The position numbers and the translations under genes are program-made. The notes under the pieces are model-generated. The model saw only the letters and a list, made by a program, of their open reading frames with translations. It ran no database searches and was not told where the DNA came from. DNA of 64,000 nucleotides from JASHPR01 sp963844655 (lineage in GTDB: Bacteria; Actinomycetota; Actinomycetes; Streptosporangiales; Streptosporangiaceae), in the NCBI GenBank assembly GCA_963844655.1, contig CAWJPA010000010.1:1-64000 (forward strand), given 5' to 3'. Positions 26,849 through 34,396 of this stretch are shown piece by piece (positions within the stretch are counted from its first letter, which is position 1; every line of letters starts with the position of its first letter).

Positions 26849-27793
26849 ATGGAGAGCAAAGACCGGCTGCGGTGGATTCTCGGCCTGGTCGAGGACAGCC
26901 TGGACGAGCCGGAACTGACGGGTGACGGCCTGGCTGCCCAGGCCTACCTGTCTCGCTTCCATTTCGACCGCCTGGCCGCCGCGGCGCTCGGTGAGCCGCC
27001 CGGCGCGTTCCGCCGGCGGCTGCTGCTCGAGCGTGCCGCGCACCGGCTCACGTCCACGGCCGACCCGGTCATCGAGGTCGCCCTGGATGCCGGGTACGGC
27101 TCGCCGGAGGCCTTCACCAGGGCGTTCGGCCGGGCTTACGACGTGGCGCCCTCCGCCTACCGCCGCCGGGGCGCGGTACGGCACGACCTCGCCGCGGCCA
27201 GCGGCGTGCATTTCCACCCCCCGGGCAGCCTCCGGCTGCCCGCAACCTCAAGGAGGGTAGCCATGGATGTCCTGGAAGGAATGCTTGATCACCATCTGTC
27301 CCTGGTGGCCGACATCATCGACCGCACAGAACGCGTCAGCAACGAGGTGCTGGACCGGCCCATCGAGCTGTCGGTCGAGGGCATCGACCGCGAACCGACG
27401 CTGCGCAGCGTCACCAACCGGCTGGTCGGCCAGCTGGAGATGTGGATCACCGCCCTGGAGGGGGGCACCGCCATGCCCTCGGACGGCGACCGCAGCCCGG
27501 CGGGGTGGCACGCCCGGCTCGATGTCGCGGGCCCGCGGTTCCGCGATCTCGTGCTGACCCCCATCAGCGAGGGCCGCGCCGACGAGACCTTCGTCGACGC
27601 GGTCTGCGACCCGCCGGAGACCTTCAGCTACGGTGGCGTGCTCGCGCACGTGCTGACCTTCTCGGCCGTGCGCCGGACCATGGCCATCGGTGCCCTGGAG
27701 AGCGCGGGCGTCACCGACCTCGGGTCCGGTGACCCGATGCGGTTCGTCGGCGGCTCGGGCACGGACGCGTCGGCCATCCAGCGCCGCACGTAA
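26849..27793 (+). CDS. AraC-type HTH fused to a DinB-like domain
   Basis: The 314-residue product combines two modules. Residues about 1-110 are an AraC DNA-binding domain (YLSRFHFDRLAAAALGEPPGAFRRRLLLERAA, then VIEVALDAGYGSPEAFTRAFGRAYDVAPSAYRR). Residues about 140-310 resemble the DinB/YfiT four-helix family (MLDHHLSLVADIIDRT, VTNRLVGQLEMWITAL, GGVLAHVLTFSAVRRTMAI), in which conserved histidines bind metal. DinB-like enzymes include thiol-dependent hydrolases and mycothiol-dependent isomerases. The ATG has a GAGGG site upstream. This could be a regulator sensing its own thiol substrate. Confidence 0.82.
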   Translation: MESKDRLRWILGLVEDSLDEPELTGDGLAAQAYLSRFHFDRLAAAALGEPPGAFRRRLLLERAAHRLTSTADPVIEVALDAGYGSPEAFTRAFGRAYDVAPSAYRRRGAVRHDLAAASGVHFHPPGSLRLPATSRRVAMDVLEGMLDHHLSLVADIIDRTERVSNEVLDRPIELSVEGIDREPTLRSVTNRLVGQLEMWITALEGGTAMPSDGDRSPAGWHARLDVAGPRFRDLVLTPISEGRADETFVDAVCDPPETFSYGGVLAHVLTFSAVRRTMAIGALESAGVTDLGSGDPMRFVGGSGTDASAIQRRT

Positions 27794-27818
27794 GAGCGCT
27801 CACAGCAGGCTGTAGCGT

Positions 27819-28262
27819 GTGGGTGTGGCGGAGCGACGGTGGAGCGGGTCCTGGCTCTCCGGCGTGGTGTCGGCCGGGGACAAGAGCCAGTACCCGGGCG
27901 AGCGGCTCGGCCTGCCCCAGTCGGGCGCGGGTTCGGTGGCCGGGGTCGGCCGCCGGCTCGGCGCCCTGATGATCGACTGGCTGATGTGCACCGTGATCGC
28001 CTTGGCCGTGTTCCACAACCAGTACCTGACCATCGTGGTGTTCGCGGTTGAGGTCTACGTGCTGATCGCGCTGACCGGATTCACCGTGGGCAAGCGGCTG
28101 CTGGGCCTGCGGGTGGTGCGGATGGACGGCAGGCCGGTCGGCCTGATCTGGTCTCTGGTGCGGACGATCCTGTTCCTCGCGGTGATCCCCGCGCTGGTCT
28201 TCGATCAGGACCAGCGCGGCCTGCACGACAAGGCGGCCAACACCGTCGTCATCCGGATCTAG
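27819..28262 (+). CDS. RDD-family membrane protein
   Basis: The 147-residue product has a cytoplasmic N-terminus and the RDD-type sequence GVGRRLGALMIDWLMC, then three hydrophobic helices, with TVGKRLLGLRVVRMDG between and the closing DQRGLHDKAANTVVI. Such proteins are membrane proteins, some linked to Na+/H+ exchange. The GTG at 27825 may be the real start. In Streptomyces an RDD gene also lies next to glnA and the DUF4191 gene. Confidence 0.83.
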   Translation: MGVAERRWSGSWLSGVVSAGDKSQYPGERLGLPQSGAGSVAGVGRRLGALMIDWLMCTVIALAVFHNQYLTIVVFAVEVYVLIALTGFTVGKRLLGLRVVRMDGRPVGLIWSLVRTILFLAVIPALVFDQDQRGLHDKAANTVVIRI

Positions 28263-28272
28263 CGGTGTTCGC

Positions 28273-28289
28273 CCGGGGGCGACCCCCGG
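28273..28289. repeat. G/C-tract hairpin element, copy 1
   Basis: A 7-bp stem CCGGGGG/CCCCCGG with a 3-base loop sits between the convergent RDD and DUF4191 stops, followed by another run of C. It resembles the element at 29094-29124 and may act as a bidirectional terminator. On the minus strand the repeated G-runs could form a quadruplex. Confidence 0.5.
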
Positions 28290-28358
28290 ACCCCCGCATG
28301 CCCCCACCCGCCTCCCCGTCCCGCTCCACAGCCGGCAAGCCGACCGTCGCGGCCGGCA

Positions 28359-29072
28359 TCAACGGAACTTAGGGCGGGGCGCCTTCGGCATCCGGCCGGT
28401 CTTCGGCATCGGGCCCTTGGGCATCTGCAGCGACTGGGGCAGCGCCTTCAGCCGGTAGTTCAGGTCGGCGACCGCCGGGCCCTTGAGGTTCCTGGGCAGC
28501 TTCATGAGGGTCCGCTGCAACTTCCTGATCGGCACCTGCCCGTCCTCGTCGCCGACCTGGAAGTCGTAGATCGGCACGTCGAGGGCCACCCGTGAGACCC
28601 GCTTCTTCTCGGCCGCGAGGAGGCTCGGCAGCCGGTTCGGCGAGCCCTCGCCGACCAGGATGACCCCGGGCTTGCCGACCGTCCTGTGCACCACGTCCAT
28701 GTTCCGGTTGGCGGAGATCGCGGGCGTCACGGTCCAGCTGCCGCGCATGCTCTGCAGGATCGCGGCGGCGGCACCCGGCTGCCCGGCGATCGTCGCGTAC
28801 TGCGCAGACTGCGCAAATCGCCCGAACAGGATCATCGCCGCGGCCAGCCCGAGCAGCACGCCCAGCGGGATGAGGAACGCCGCGGTGCCGGTAAGCAGGC
28901 CGACGACCACGGCGATCGCGATCACGCCGACACCGGTGAGCGCGACGAGCGGCAGCCCCTTCGGGTTGGTCTTGCGGATGATTCCCGCGACCATGCCGAT
29001 CTGCTTGATGCGGCCGGGGCTCGCCGCATCGGCTGCGGCCTTCTTCGAAGCCGCTCCGGGCTTATTAACCAT
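28359..29072 (-). CDS. DUF4191 membrane protein
   Basis: The 237-residue product has a charged N-terminus (KPGAASKKAAADAASPGRIKQI), two adjacent membrane helices (about 45-95), and a cytoplasmic C-terminal region with HRTVGKPGVILVGEG and a basic tail rich in MPK. This is the DUF4191 architecture conserved next to lipA in many actinobacteria. The function is unknown. It lies downstream of lipA on the same strand. Confidence 0.88.
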   Translation of the reverse strand: MVNKPGAASKKAAADAASPGRIKQIGMVAGIIRKTNPKGLPLVALTGVGVIAIAVVVGLLTGTAAFLIPLGVLLGLAAAMILFGRFAQSAQYATIAGQPGAAAAILQSMRGSWTVTPAISANRNMDVVHRTVGKPGVILVGEGSPNRLPSLLAAEKKRVSRVALDVPIYDFQVGDEDGQVPIRKLQRTLMKLPRNLKGPAVADLNYRLKALPQSLQMPKGPMPKTGRMPKAPRPKFR

Positions 29073-29093
29073 GTTGGTGAGGATACTGGGTTG

Positions 29094-29124
29094 CCCCGGG
29101 GGGACTACCCCCCCAGACCCCCCC
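29094..29124. repeat. G/C-tract hairpin element, copy 2
   Basis: A run of the form CCCCGGGGGG ACTA CCCCCCC followed by AGACCCCCC lies between lipA and the DUF4191 gene. It has the same order of tracts and orientation as the copy at 28273. The hairpin could terminate lipA transcription or partly block read-through to the DUF4191 gene. Confidence 0.5.
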
Positions 29125-29219
29125 GTGTGCCATCCACTCGGGCCGACCTCCGGCCGGCCGTCGCGGCTGGCCCGGCTGCGCCGGGACCGGCTGCTGTGGG
29201 ACGACCCCTCTGGACCCTG

Positions 29220-30140
29220 CTACCTGAGGGCTACGGCTTGGCGGTAGAGGCGGCCTGCGCGGTAGGACGAGCGCACCAGCGGCCCGGACATGACCCCCGC
29301 GAAGCCGAGCCCGAGCGCCTCGTCGCGCAGCTCGTCGAACTCCTCGGGTGGCACCCACCGGTCGATCGGGTGGTGCCGCACGGACGGCCGCAGGTACTGG
29401 GTGATCGTCAGCAGGTCGCAGCCGACGGCGCGCAGATCCGCCAGGGCCGCGCTGATCTCGTCGCGCTCCTCGCCCAGGCCCAGGATTAGGTTGGACTTGG
29501 TGACCAGCCCGGCCTCGCGGGCCCGCCTGAGTACCTCGAGGGACCGCTCGTAGCGGAACCCGGGCCGGATCCGGCGGAAGATCCGGGGCACGGTCTCGAT
29601 GTTGTGCGCGAGCACCTCGGGGCGGGCGCCGAACACCACCGTGAGCTGCTCCGGGTCCGCGTTGAAGTCCGGGATCAGCAGCTCCACGCCGCAGCCGGGC
29701 ACGGCCGCGTGGATTTCCCGGCAGGTCTGGCCGTACAGCCAGGCGCCGCCGTCGGTCAGGTCGTCCCTGGCCACGCCGGTGACGGTGGCGTAACGCAGCC
29801 CCATCGCGGCCACGGACTCGGCGACCCGGTGCGGCTCATCGGCGTCGAGCGGCTCGGGCTTGCCGGTGGCGATCTGGCAGAAGTCGCAGCGGCGGGTGCA
29901 CTGGTCGCCGCCGATCAGGAACGTGGCCTCGCGGTCCTCCCAGCACTCGAAGATGTTGGGACAGCCCGCCTCCTCGCAGACCGTATGCAGCCCCTCGCGC
30001 TGGACCAGCTGCTTCAGGGCCGTGTACTCAGGCCCGGTGCGCAGGCGGGTCTTGATCCATGGCGGTTTGCGCTCGATTGGCGTCTGGCTGTTACGCGCCT
30101 CGAGCCGGAGCATCTTGCGTCCCTCTGGTGCGAGTACCAC
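29220..30140 (-). CDS. lipA: Lipoyl synthase
   Basis: LipA inserts two sulfur atoms into protein-bound octanoyl groups by radical SAM chemistry. The 306-residue product has the auxiliary cluster cysteines C55, C60 and C66 (CEEAGCPNIFEC) and the radical SAM cysteines C81, C85 and C88 (CTRRCDFC), and ends with the VRSSYRAG motif that provides the auxiliary cluster serine. The GTG at 30140 is taken as start; homologues begin with the PEGRKxLRLEARN stretch. Its product cofactor feeds SucB (34397) together with LipB (31988). Confidence 0.95.
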   Translation of the reverse strand: MVLAPEGRKMLRLEARNSQTPIERKPPWIKTRLRTGPEYTALKQLVQREGLHTVCEEAGCPNIFECWEDREATFLIGGDQCTRRCDFCQIATGKPEPLDADEPHRVAESVAAMGLRYATVTGVARDDLTDGGAWLYGQTCREIHAAVPGCGVELLIPDFNADPEQLTVVFGARPEVLAHNIETVPRIFRRIRPGFRYERSLEVLRRAREAGLVTKSNLILGLGEERDEISAALADLRAVGCDLLTITQYLRPSVRHHPIDRWVPPEEFDELRDEALGLGFAGVMSGPLVRSSYRAGRLYRQAVALR

Positions 30141-30205
30141 CCCTCCAGCCTACGTCCGGGCGGGTTGATGTGACGCGGGCCGCCCGCGTCCGGAACCATG
30201 GAGCC

Positions 30206-31537
30206 ATGGCAACTCAGTTTGACTCACCCTCGGGGACGCGTGACTTGCTGGCCGCCGAGGTCGAGCAGCGCGACCGTGCGTTCGCCGTGATCCGCTCGGT
30301 GTTCACTCGGTACGGGTTCGAGCCGCTGCAGACCCCGGCCTTCGAGCGCTTGGACGTGCTGCTCGGCAAATATGGCGATGACGCCGACAAGCTTGTGTTC
30401 AAGATCCTGCGCCGTGGCGAGCACGAGGCGTCCGGCGAGGCGGACCTAGCCCTGCGCTACGACCACACGGTGCCGCTCGCCCGGGTGGCGGCGGCGTACG
30501 GCAGCCGCCTGCCGTCGCCGTACAAGCGCTACGCGCTGGGACCGGTGTGGCGCGCGGAGCGGCCGGGCCGGGACCGCTACCGCGAGTTCGTGCAGTGCGA
30601 TCTGGACACGCTTGGCTCCGCTTCTGCACTCGCGGACGCGGAGGTGCTGTGCGCTCACCACGACGCCGTGGCCGAACTGGGCATCGGCGAATTCCGCGTT
30701 CTGCTGAACTCGCGCCGGGTGCTGGCCGGTCTGCTTGACGCCTTCGGAGTACCGGACGATCTCGGTGCCGGAGTGCTGATAACGCTGGACAAGCTGGACA
30801 AGCTCCGTCCCGACCAGGTCACGGTGGAGCTCGGCCAGCGCGGTCTGGATCCGGACCGCGCCGCCGAGCTCGTGGACGTGATGACCGCGCCTGACGCGGT
30901 CGGCCGGATCAGGGATGCGCTCAAGCAAAGCGACGAGGGCAGCGCCGGCCTCGATGAGGTGGACCGGGTGCAGTCGCTGGTGGCGTCACAGCTTCCGCCC
31001 GGGCGGGTCGCGTTCACCCCGCGCCTGGTGCGTGGCCTGAGCTATTACACCGGGCCGATCTGGGAGGTGGTCGCTCCCGGAGTGGCGGGCTCGCTGGGCG
31101 GGGGAGGTCGCTACGACCACCTGATCGCTCAGCTCGGCGGCCCTGATGTGCCCGCGACCGGAAGCTCCCTGGGCATCGAGCGGATCTTGACGCTGCTGCC
31201 GGATGGCGCAACGCGGCGGGGCCGCATCGATGTGGCCGTCACGGTCATGGGGGAGGAGCTCGCCGAGAAGTCGTTCGGCTTCGCCGGCGTGGCCCGCGCC
31301 GCGGGGCTGCGGGCCAGCGTCTACCTGGGCTCGTCCGGCAAGTTCGGCAGGCAGCTCAAGTGGGCAAGCGACCAGGGCGCCCGGTGGTGCCTGATCTACG
31401 GCAGCGTCGAGGACGAGGCCGGCACGGTCACCGTGCGTGATATGAGCAGCGGCGAGCAGACCGCGGTGCCGGCCGCCGAGCTCGGCGCGTACCTCGCCCA
31501 GGTGGCCGGATCCGGGCAGGCTGATGACCACCAGTAA
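30206..31537 (+). CDS. hisS: Histidyl-tRNA synthetase
   Basis: The 443-residue product is a class II synthetase charging tRNA-His. Start ATG 30206 (MATQFDSPSGTRD) matches family N-termini and has GGAG four bases upstream. Motif 2 lies around YALGPVWRAERPGRDRYREFVQCDLD, the HisA motif around GLSYYTGPIWEVV, and motif 3 around GSSLGIERI. The anticodon-binding domain is the last about 100 residues. A long upstream in-frame extension lies antisense to lipA and is rejected. The 3' end overlaps the NUDIX gene by 14 bases. Confidence 0.93.
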   Translation: MATQFDSPSGTRDLLAAEVEQRDRAFAVIRSVFTRYGFEPLQTPAFERLDVLLGKYGDDADKLVFKILRRGEHEASGEADLALRYDHTVPLARVAAAYGSRLPSPYKRYALGPVWRAERPGRDRYREFVQCDLDTLGSASALADAEVLCAHHDAVAELGIGEFRVLLNSRRVLAGLLDAFGVPDDLGAGVLITLDKLDKLRPDQVTVELGQRGLDPDRAAELVDVMTAPDAVGRIRDALKQSDEGSAGLDEVDRVQSLVASQLPPGRVAFTPRLVRGLSYYTGPIWEVVAPGVAGSLGGGGRYDHLIAQLGGPDVPATGSSLGIERILTLLPDGATRRGRIDVAVTVMGEELAEKSFGFAGVARAAGLRASVYLGSSGKFGRQLKWASDQGARWCLIYGSVEDEAGTVTVRDMSSGEQTAVPAAELGAYLAQVAGSGQADDHQ

Positions 31538-32009
31538 CTTCATCGACCACGACCTCTGGTTCGCGCAGCTGCCGGGCGTGGTGGTCGCCGCCGGGGCACT
31601 GATCACCGACCCGGCCGGGCGGATACTGCTGGTCAAACCCAACTACCGGGACCACTGGTCGCTGCCTGGCGGCATCTGCGAGCACGGTGAGCCGCCGCAT
31701 GCGGGCTGTGCCAGGGAGGTGGCCGAGGAGGTCGGTCTCGACATCCCGGTCGGCGACCTGCTCGCCATCGACTGGGCGCAGCCCTACGGGCCGGATGCAC
31801 GCCCGATCCTGCACTTCGTTTTCGACGGCGGGACGGTCAGTGACGGTGTCGGCGTCGTGCTGCAGGTCGAGGAGCTCGACGACTTCCGGTTCACCGATCC
31901 GGGGGAGATGGCCAACTATCTGGCGCCGTTCGGGGTACGGCGGGTGTCGGCGGCCCTGGCCGGCCGGGCCGCCGGAACGACCGTGTATCAGCCCACGTGG
32001 GTGAGCTGA
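31524..32009 (+). CDS. NUDIX hydrolase
   Basis: The 161-residue product has a perfect Nudix box, G-x5-E-x7-REV-x-EE-x-GL, in GICEHGEPPHAGCAREVAEEVGL. It should hydrolyse a nucleoside diphosphate linked to another moiety, with divalent metal. The start overlaps hisS by 14 bases, suggesting translational coupling, and the 3' end overlaps the convergent lipB gene by 22 bases. The substrate is unknown. Confidence 0.9.
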   Translation: MTTSNFIDHDLWFAQLPGVVVAAGALITDPAGRILLVKPNYRDHWSLPGGICEHGEPPHAGCAREVAEEVGLDIPVGDLLAIDWAQPYGPDARPILHFVFDGGTVSDGVGVVLQVEELDDFRFTDPGEMANYLAPFGVRRVSAALAGRAAGTTVYQPTWVS

Positions 32010-32701
32010 CCGGTCAGCTCCGCCGGGCCAGCGATGCTCCGCCAGCGGCGCGCGCCGAGCACGTCGGCCAGGTGGTGCTCGACCGCCTCGGCCGCGTCCG
32101 CCACGGTCACGGGCCGGCCCGCCTCCGCTGACAGCGTGGTGACCGACGCGTCTGTGATCCCGCAGGGCACGATGCGGTCGAACCAGGACAGGTCGCAGTC
32201 GCAGTTCAGCGCGAAGCCGTGCATGGTCACGCCCCGGGACACCCGGATGCCGATCGCGCCGACCTTCCGGTCTGGCCCCCCGCCCGGGGAGCCGCAGAAC
32301 CAGACCCCGCTCCGGCCGTCGACGCGCGTGGGATGCACGCCGAACTCGCCGCACGCCCGGATCAGCGACTCCTCGATGCACCGCACGTAGGAGATCACGT
32401 CGATCGGCTCGCCCAGCTTCAGGATCGGGTACCCGACGAGCTGGCCGGGGCCGTGCCAGGTGATCTTCCCGCCGCGGTCCACGTCGATCACGGGCGCGCC
32501 GGGGTCGCCGACGGGCCGGTCCAGCGGGCTGGTGCGCTTGCCCGCGGTGTAGACGGGCTGGTGCTCCAGCAGCAGGCAGGCATCGGGGATCACCCCCTGT
32601 ACCCGCCGTTCGTGCAGCACCCGCTGCAGGTCCCAGGCCTCCTGGTACGGGATCGCCGCGGCGCCGAAGCCGGCCCGGGCGAAGATCAGCTCGCTGTCCA
32701 C
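31988..32701 (-). CDS. lipB: Octanoyl-ACP:protein N-octanoyltransferase
   Basis: LipB moves octanoate from acyl carrier protein to lysines of lipoyl domains, the step before LipA. The 237-residue product has LLEHQPVYTAGKRT, DRGGKITWHGPGQLVGYPI, the catalytic lysine in KVGAIGIRVSRGVTMHGFALN and the catalytic cysteine in VPCGI. The family's HG motifs are intact. It is separated from lipA by hisS and the NUDIX gene, on the same strand as lipA and sucB. Confidence 0.95.
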   Translation of the reverse strand: MDSELIFARAGFGAAAIPYQEAWDLQRVLHERRVQGVIPDACLLLEHQPVYTAGKRTSPLDRPVGDPGAPVIDVDRGGKITWHGPGQLVGYPILKLGEPIDVISYVRCIEESLIRACGEFGVHPTRVDGRSGVWFCGSPGGGPDRKVGAIGIRVSRGVTMHGFALNCDCDLSWFDRIVPCGITDASVTTLSAEAGRPVTVADAAEAVEHHLADVLGARRWRSIAGPAELTGQLTHVG

Positions 32702-32797
32702 GCCTCCAGCCTAATCCGCCGCACAGGCGGAACCGCCCGCGTGTTCCCGTCAGATTCCGGGTGCTTTGGGTATGTACCGGGTCAGGGAGGTGCCAGC

Positions 32798-33493
32798 GTG
32801 ATCGACGAGGCCGAACTGAGAGCGATGAGCCCGCAGGAGCGGATGCGGCTGCAGCGGGCGCTCGCGGACCTGGACACCCAGCGGCCGGCCGCTGGTCCCG
32901 GCTCCGATCGCCGCCGCGCCGTGGTTCTGGCCGTGATCATCGTCTGCTGCGTGGGGCTGGCCATCTGGACCGGCGTGCTCGCCGTGACCCTGCCGCGGTT
33001 CTACCGTGCGGGCGGGTGGCGCGGAGCCTGGGTGGGCTTCGACATCGCGCTGCTGGTGGCGTTCGCGGCGACCGGCTGGGCGGCCTGGCGGCGCAGGCAG
33101 CTGCTGATCATCTGCCTGGTGGTGCTGGCCACGCTGCTGTGCTGCGACGCCTGGTTCGACGTCGTGCTGGACGCACACACCAAGGGCTTCTGGCTCAGCC
33201 TGCTGACCGCGCTGATCGTGGAGCTTCCGCTGGCCGCCTTCGCGATCATCGGCGCGCGGCGGCTGCTGCGGCTGACCATCGGGATGGTCAGCCTGCGCGA
33301 GGGCTACCCCGGGCCGGTCCCGCCGCTGCGGAAGATACCCCTGTTCGGCCCTAACCCGCCGGAGAACCTGCGCGACCTGCTGAGCCAGCTGACCCGCGAT
33401 CCGGGCACGTCCGCGCGGCCCGACGCGGAGCCCCAGCCCGAGCGTGAACCCTCCGGGGACCGCCGGGGCTCAGCGGGCGAGCTCGGCGCTTAG
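32798..33493 (+). CDS. Hypothetical four-TM membrane protein
   Basis: The GTG at 32798 (VIDEAELRAMSPQERMRLQRAL) has a GGGAGG ribosome binding site seven bases upstream; a much longer extension antisense to lipB is rejected. The 231-residue product has a helical N-terminus, four membrane helices (RRAVVLAVIIVCCVGLAIW, ALLVAFAATGWAAW, LLIICLVVLATLLCC, LLTALIVELPLAAFAIIGA), a short loop ending in PLFGPNPPENLRDLLSQL, and an acidic, proline-rich tail. The function is unknown; the pattern is a conserved actinobacterial membrane protein. It is convergent with, and overlaps by 24 bases, the epimerase gene. Confidence 0.75.
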   Translation: MIDEAELRAMSPQERMRLQRALADLDTQRPAAGPGSDRRRAVVLAVIIVCCVGLAIWTGVLAVTLPRFYRAGGWRGAWVGFDIALLVAFAATGWAAWRRRQLLIICLVVLATLLCCDAWFDVVLDAHTKGFWLSLLTALIVELPLAAFAIIGARRLLRLTIGMVSLREGYPGPVPPLRKIPLFGPNPPENLRDLLSQLTRDPGTSARPDAEPQPEREPSGDRRGSAGELGA

Positions 33494-34381
33494 GGCGGCG
33501 GGAAGGGCCGGGTAGCGGAACGCGAAGCCGGCCTCGGTCAGCCGCCGTGGCAGCACCCGCTGGCTGCCGAGCAGCTCGCTGGACATCTCGCCGGCCGCGA
33601 TCTGCAGCGCCGGGGCGGGGACCCAGAGCAGCGCGGGCCGGTGCAGCGCCCGGGCCAGTGCCGCGGTGAACACCGCGTTGGTCACCGGCGCCGGCGCGGT
33701 GAGGTTGACCGGGCCGTCGATATCGGCGTGGTCAAGCAGGTACCGCACCGCGCTGACCTGGTCGGTCAGCGAGATCCAGCTGATGAACTGGGTGCCGGAA
33801 CCCATCCGGGCCCCGAGCCCGAACTGGAACATCGGCACCAGCAGGCCCAGCATTCCGCCGCGCCGGGACAGCACGACCCCGCTGCGCAGGTTCACTACCC
33901 GTACGCCAGCGTCGCGGGCGGGTCGCGCCGCCGCCTCCCAGTCGCGGACCAGACCGGCCAGAAACCCGGTTCCGGCCGGCTCGGACTCGTCCACCGCGCG
34001 GTCGCCGGTGTCCCCGTACCAGCCCACCGCGGAGCCGGACAGCAGCATCGACGGGGGGCTCTTGGCGCCGCCCCTCCTGGCTTCCGCCAGTGCGGTGACC
34101 AGTGCCCGGGTGCTCTGCACCCGGCTGGCGCGCAGCTTCTGCTTCCTGGCCGCCGTCCACCGGCCGCCCGCGATCGGCGCGCCCGCCAGGTGGACGACGG
34201 CGTCGACGCCGTCGAGCGCGCTCGGGCTCAGCCCGCCGTCCGCGGCCTGCGGGTCCCACCGGATCTCACCCGGGCCCGGCGGGCGCCGGACCAGCGGGGT
34301 CACCTCGTGACCGCCGCGCCGCAGGGAATCAGCGAGGGCGGTGCCGATGAGCCCGGATGACCCGGTGACCGCTACCCGCAT
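33470..34381 (-). CDS. TIGR01777-family NAD-dependent epimerase/dehydratase
   Basis: The 303-residue product is an SDR-type protein (SDR39U1/YfcH). It has the nucleotide motif VTGSSGLIGTALADSL, then AVVHLAGAPI, SGSAVGWYGDTGD with the catalytic Tyr, and FISWISLTDQV. The C terminus carries the family-specific end (SSELLGSQRVLPRRLTEAGFAFRYP). The physiological substrate is unknown. Position next to sucB and lipB matches the usual actinobacterial order. Confidence 0.9.
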   Translation of the reverse strand: MRVAVTGSSGLIGTALADSLRRGGHEVTPLVRRPPGPGEIRWDPQAADGGLSPSALDGVDAVVHLAGAPIAGGRWTAARKQKLRASRVQSTRALVTALAEARRGGAKSPPSMLLSGSAVGWYGDTGDRAVDESEPAGTGFLAGLVRDWEAAARPARDAGVRVVNLRSGVVLSRRGGMLGLLVPMFQFGLGARMGSGTQFISWISLTDQVSAVRYLLDHADIDGPVNLTAPAPVTNAVFTAALARALHRPALLWVPAPALQIAAGEMSSELLGSQRVLPRRLTEAGFAFRYPALPAALSAELAR

Positions 34382-34396
34382 CGACTCCCTCGCGCG

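Noticed and set aside
32219..32797. Long upstream extension of the four-TM protein
   Set aside because: It is antisense to lipB and the GTG at 32798 has a strong ribosome binding site.
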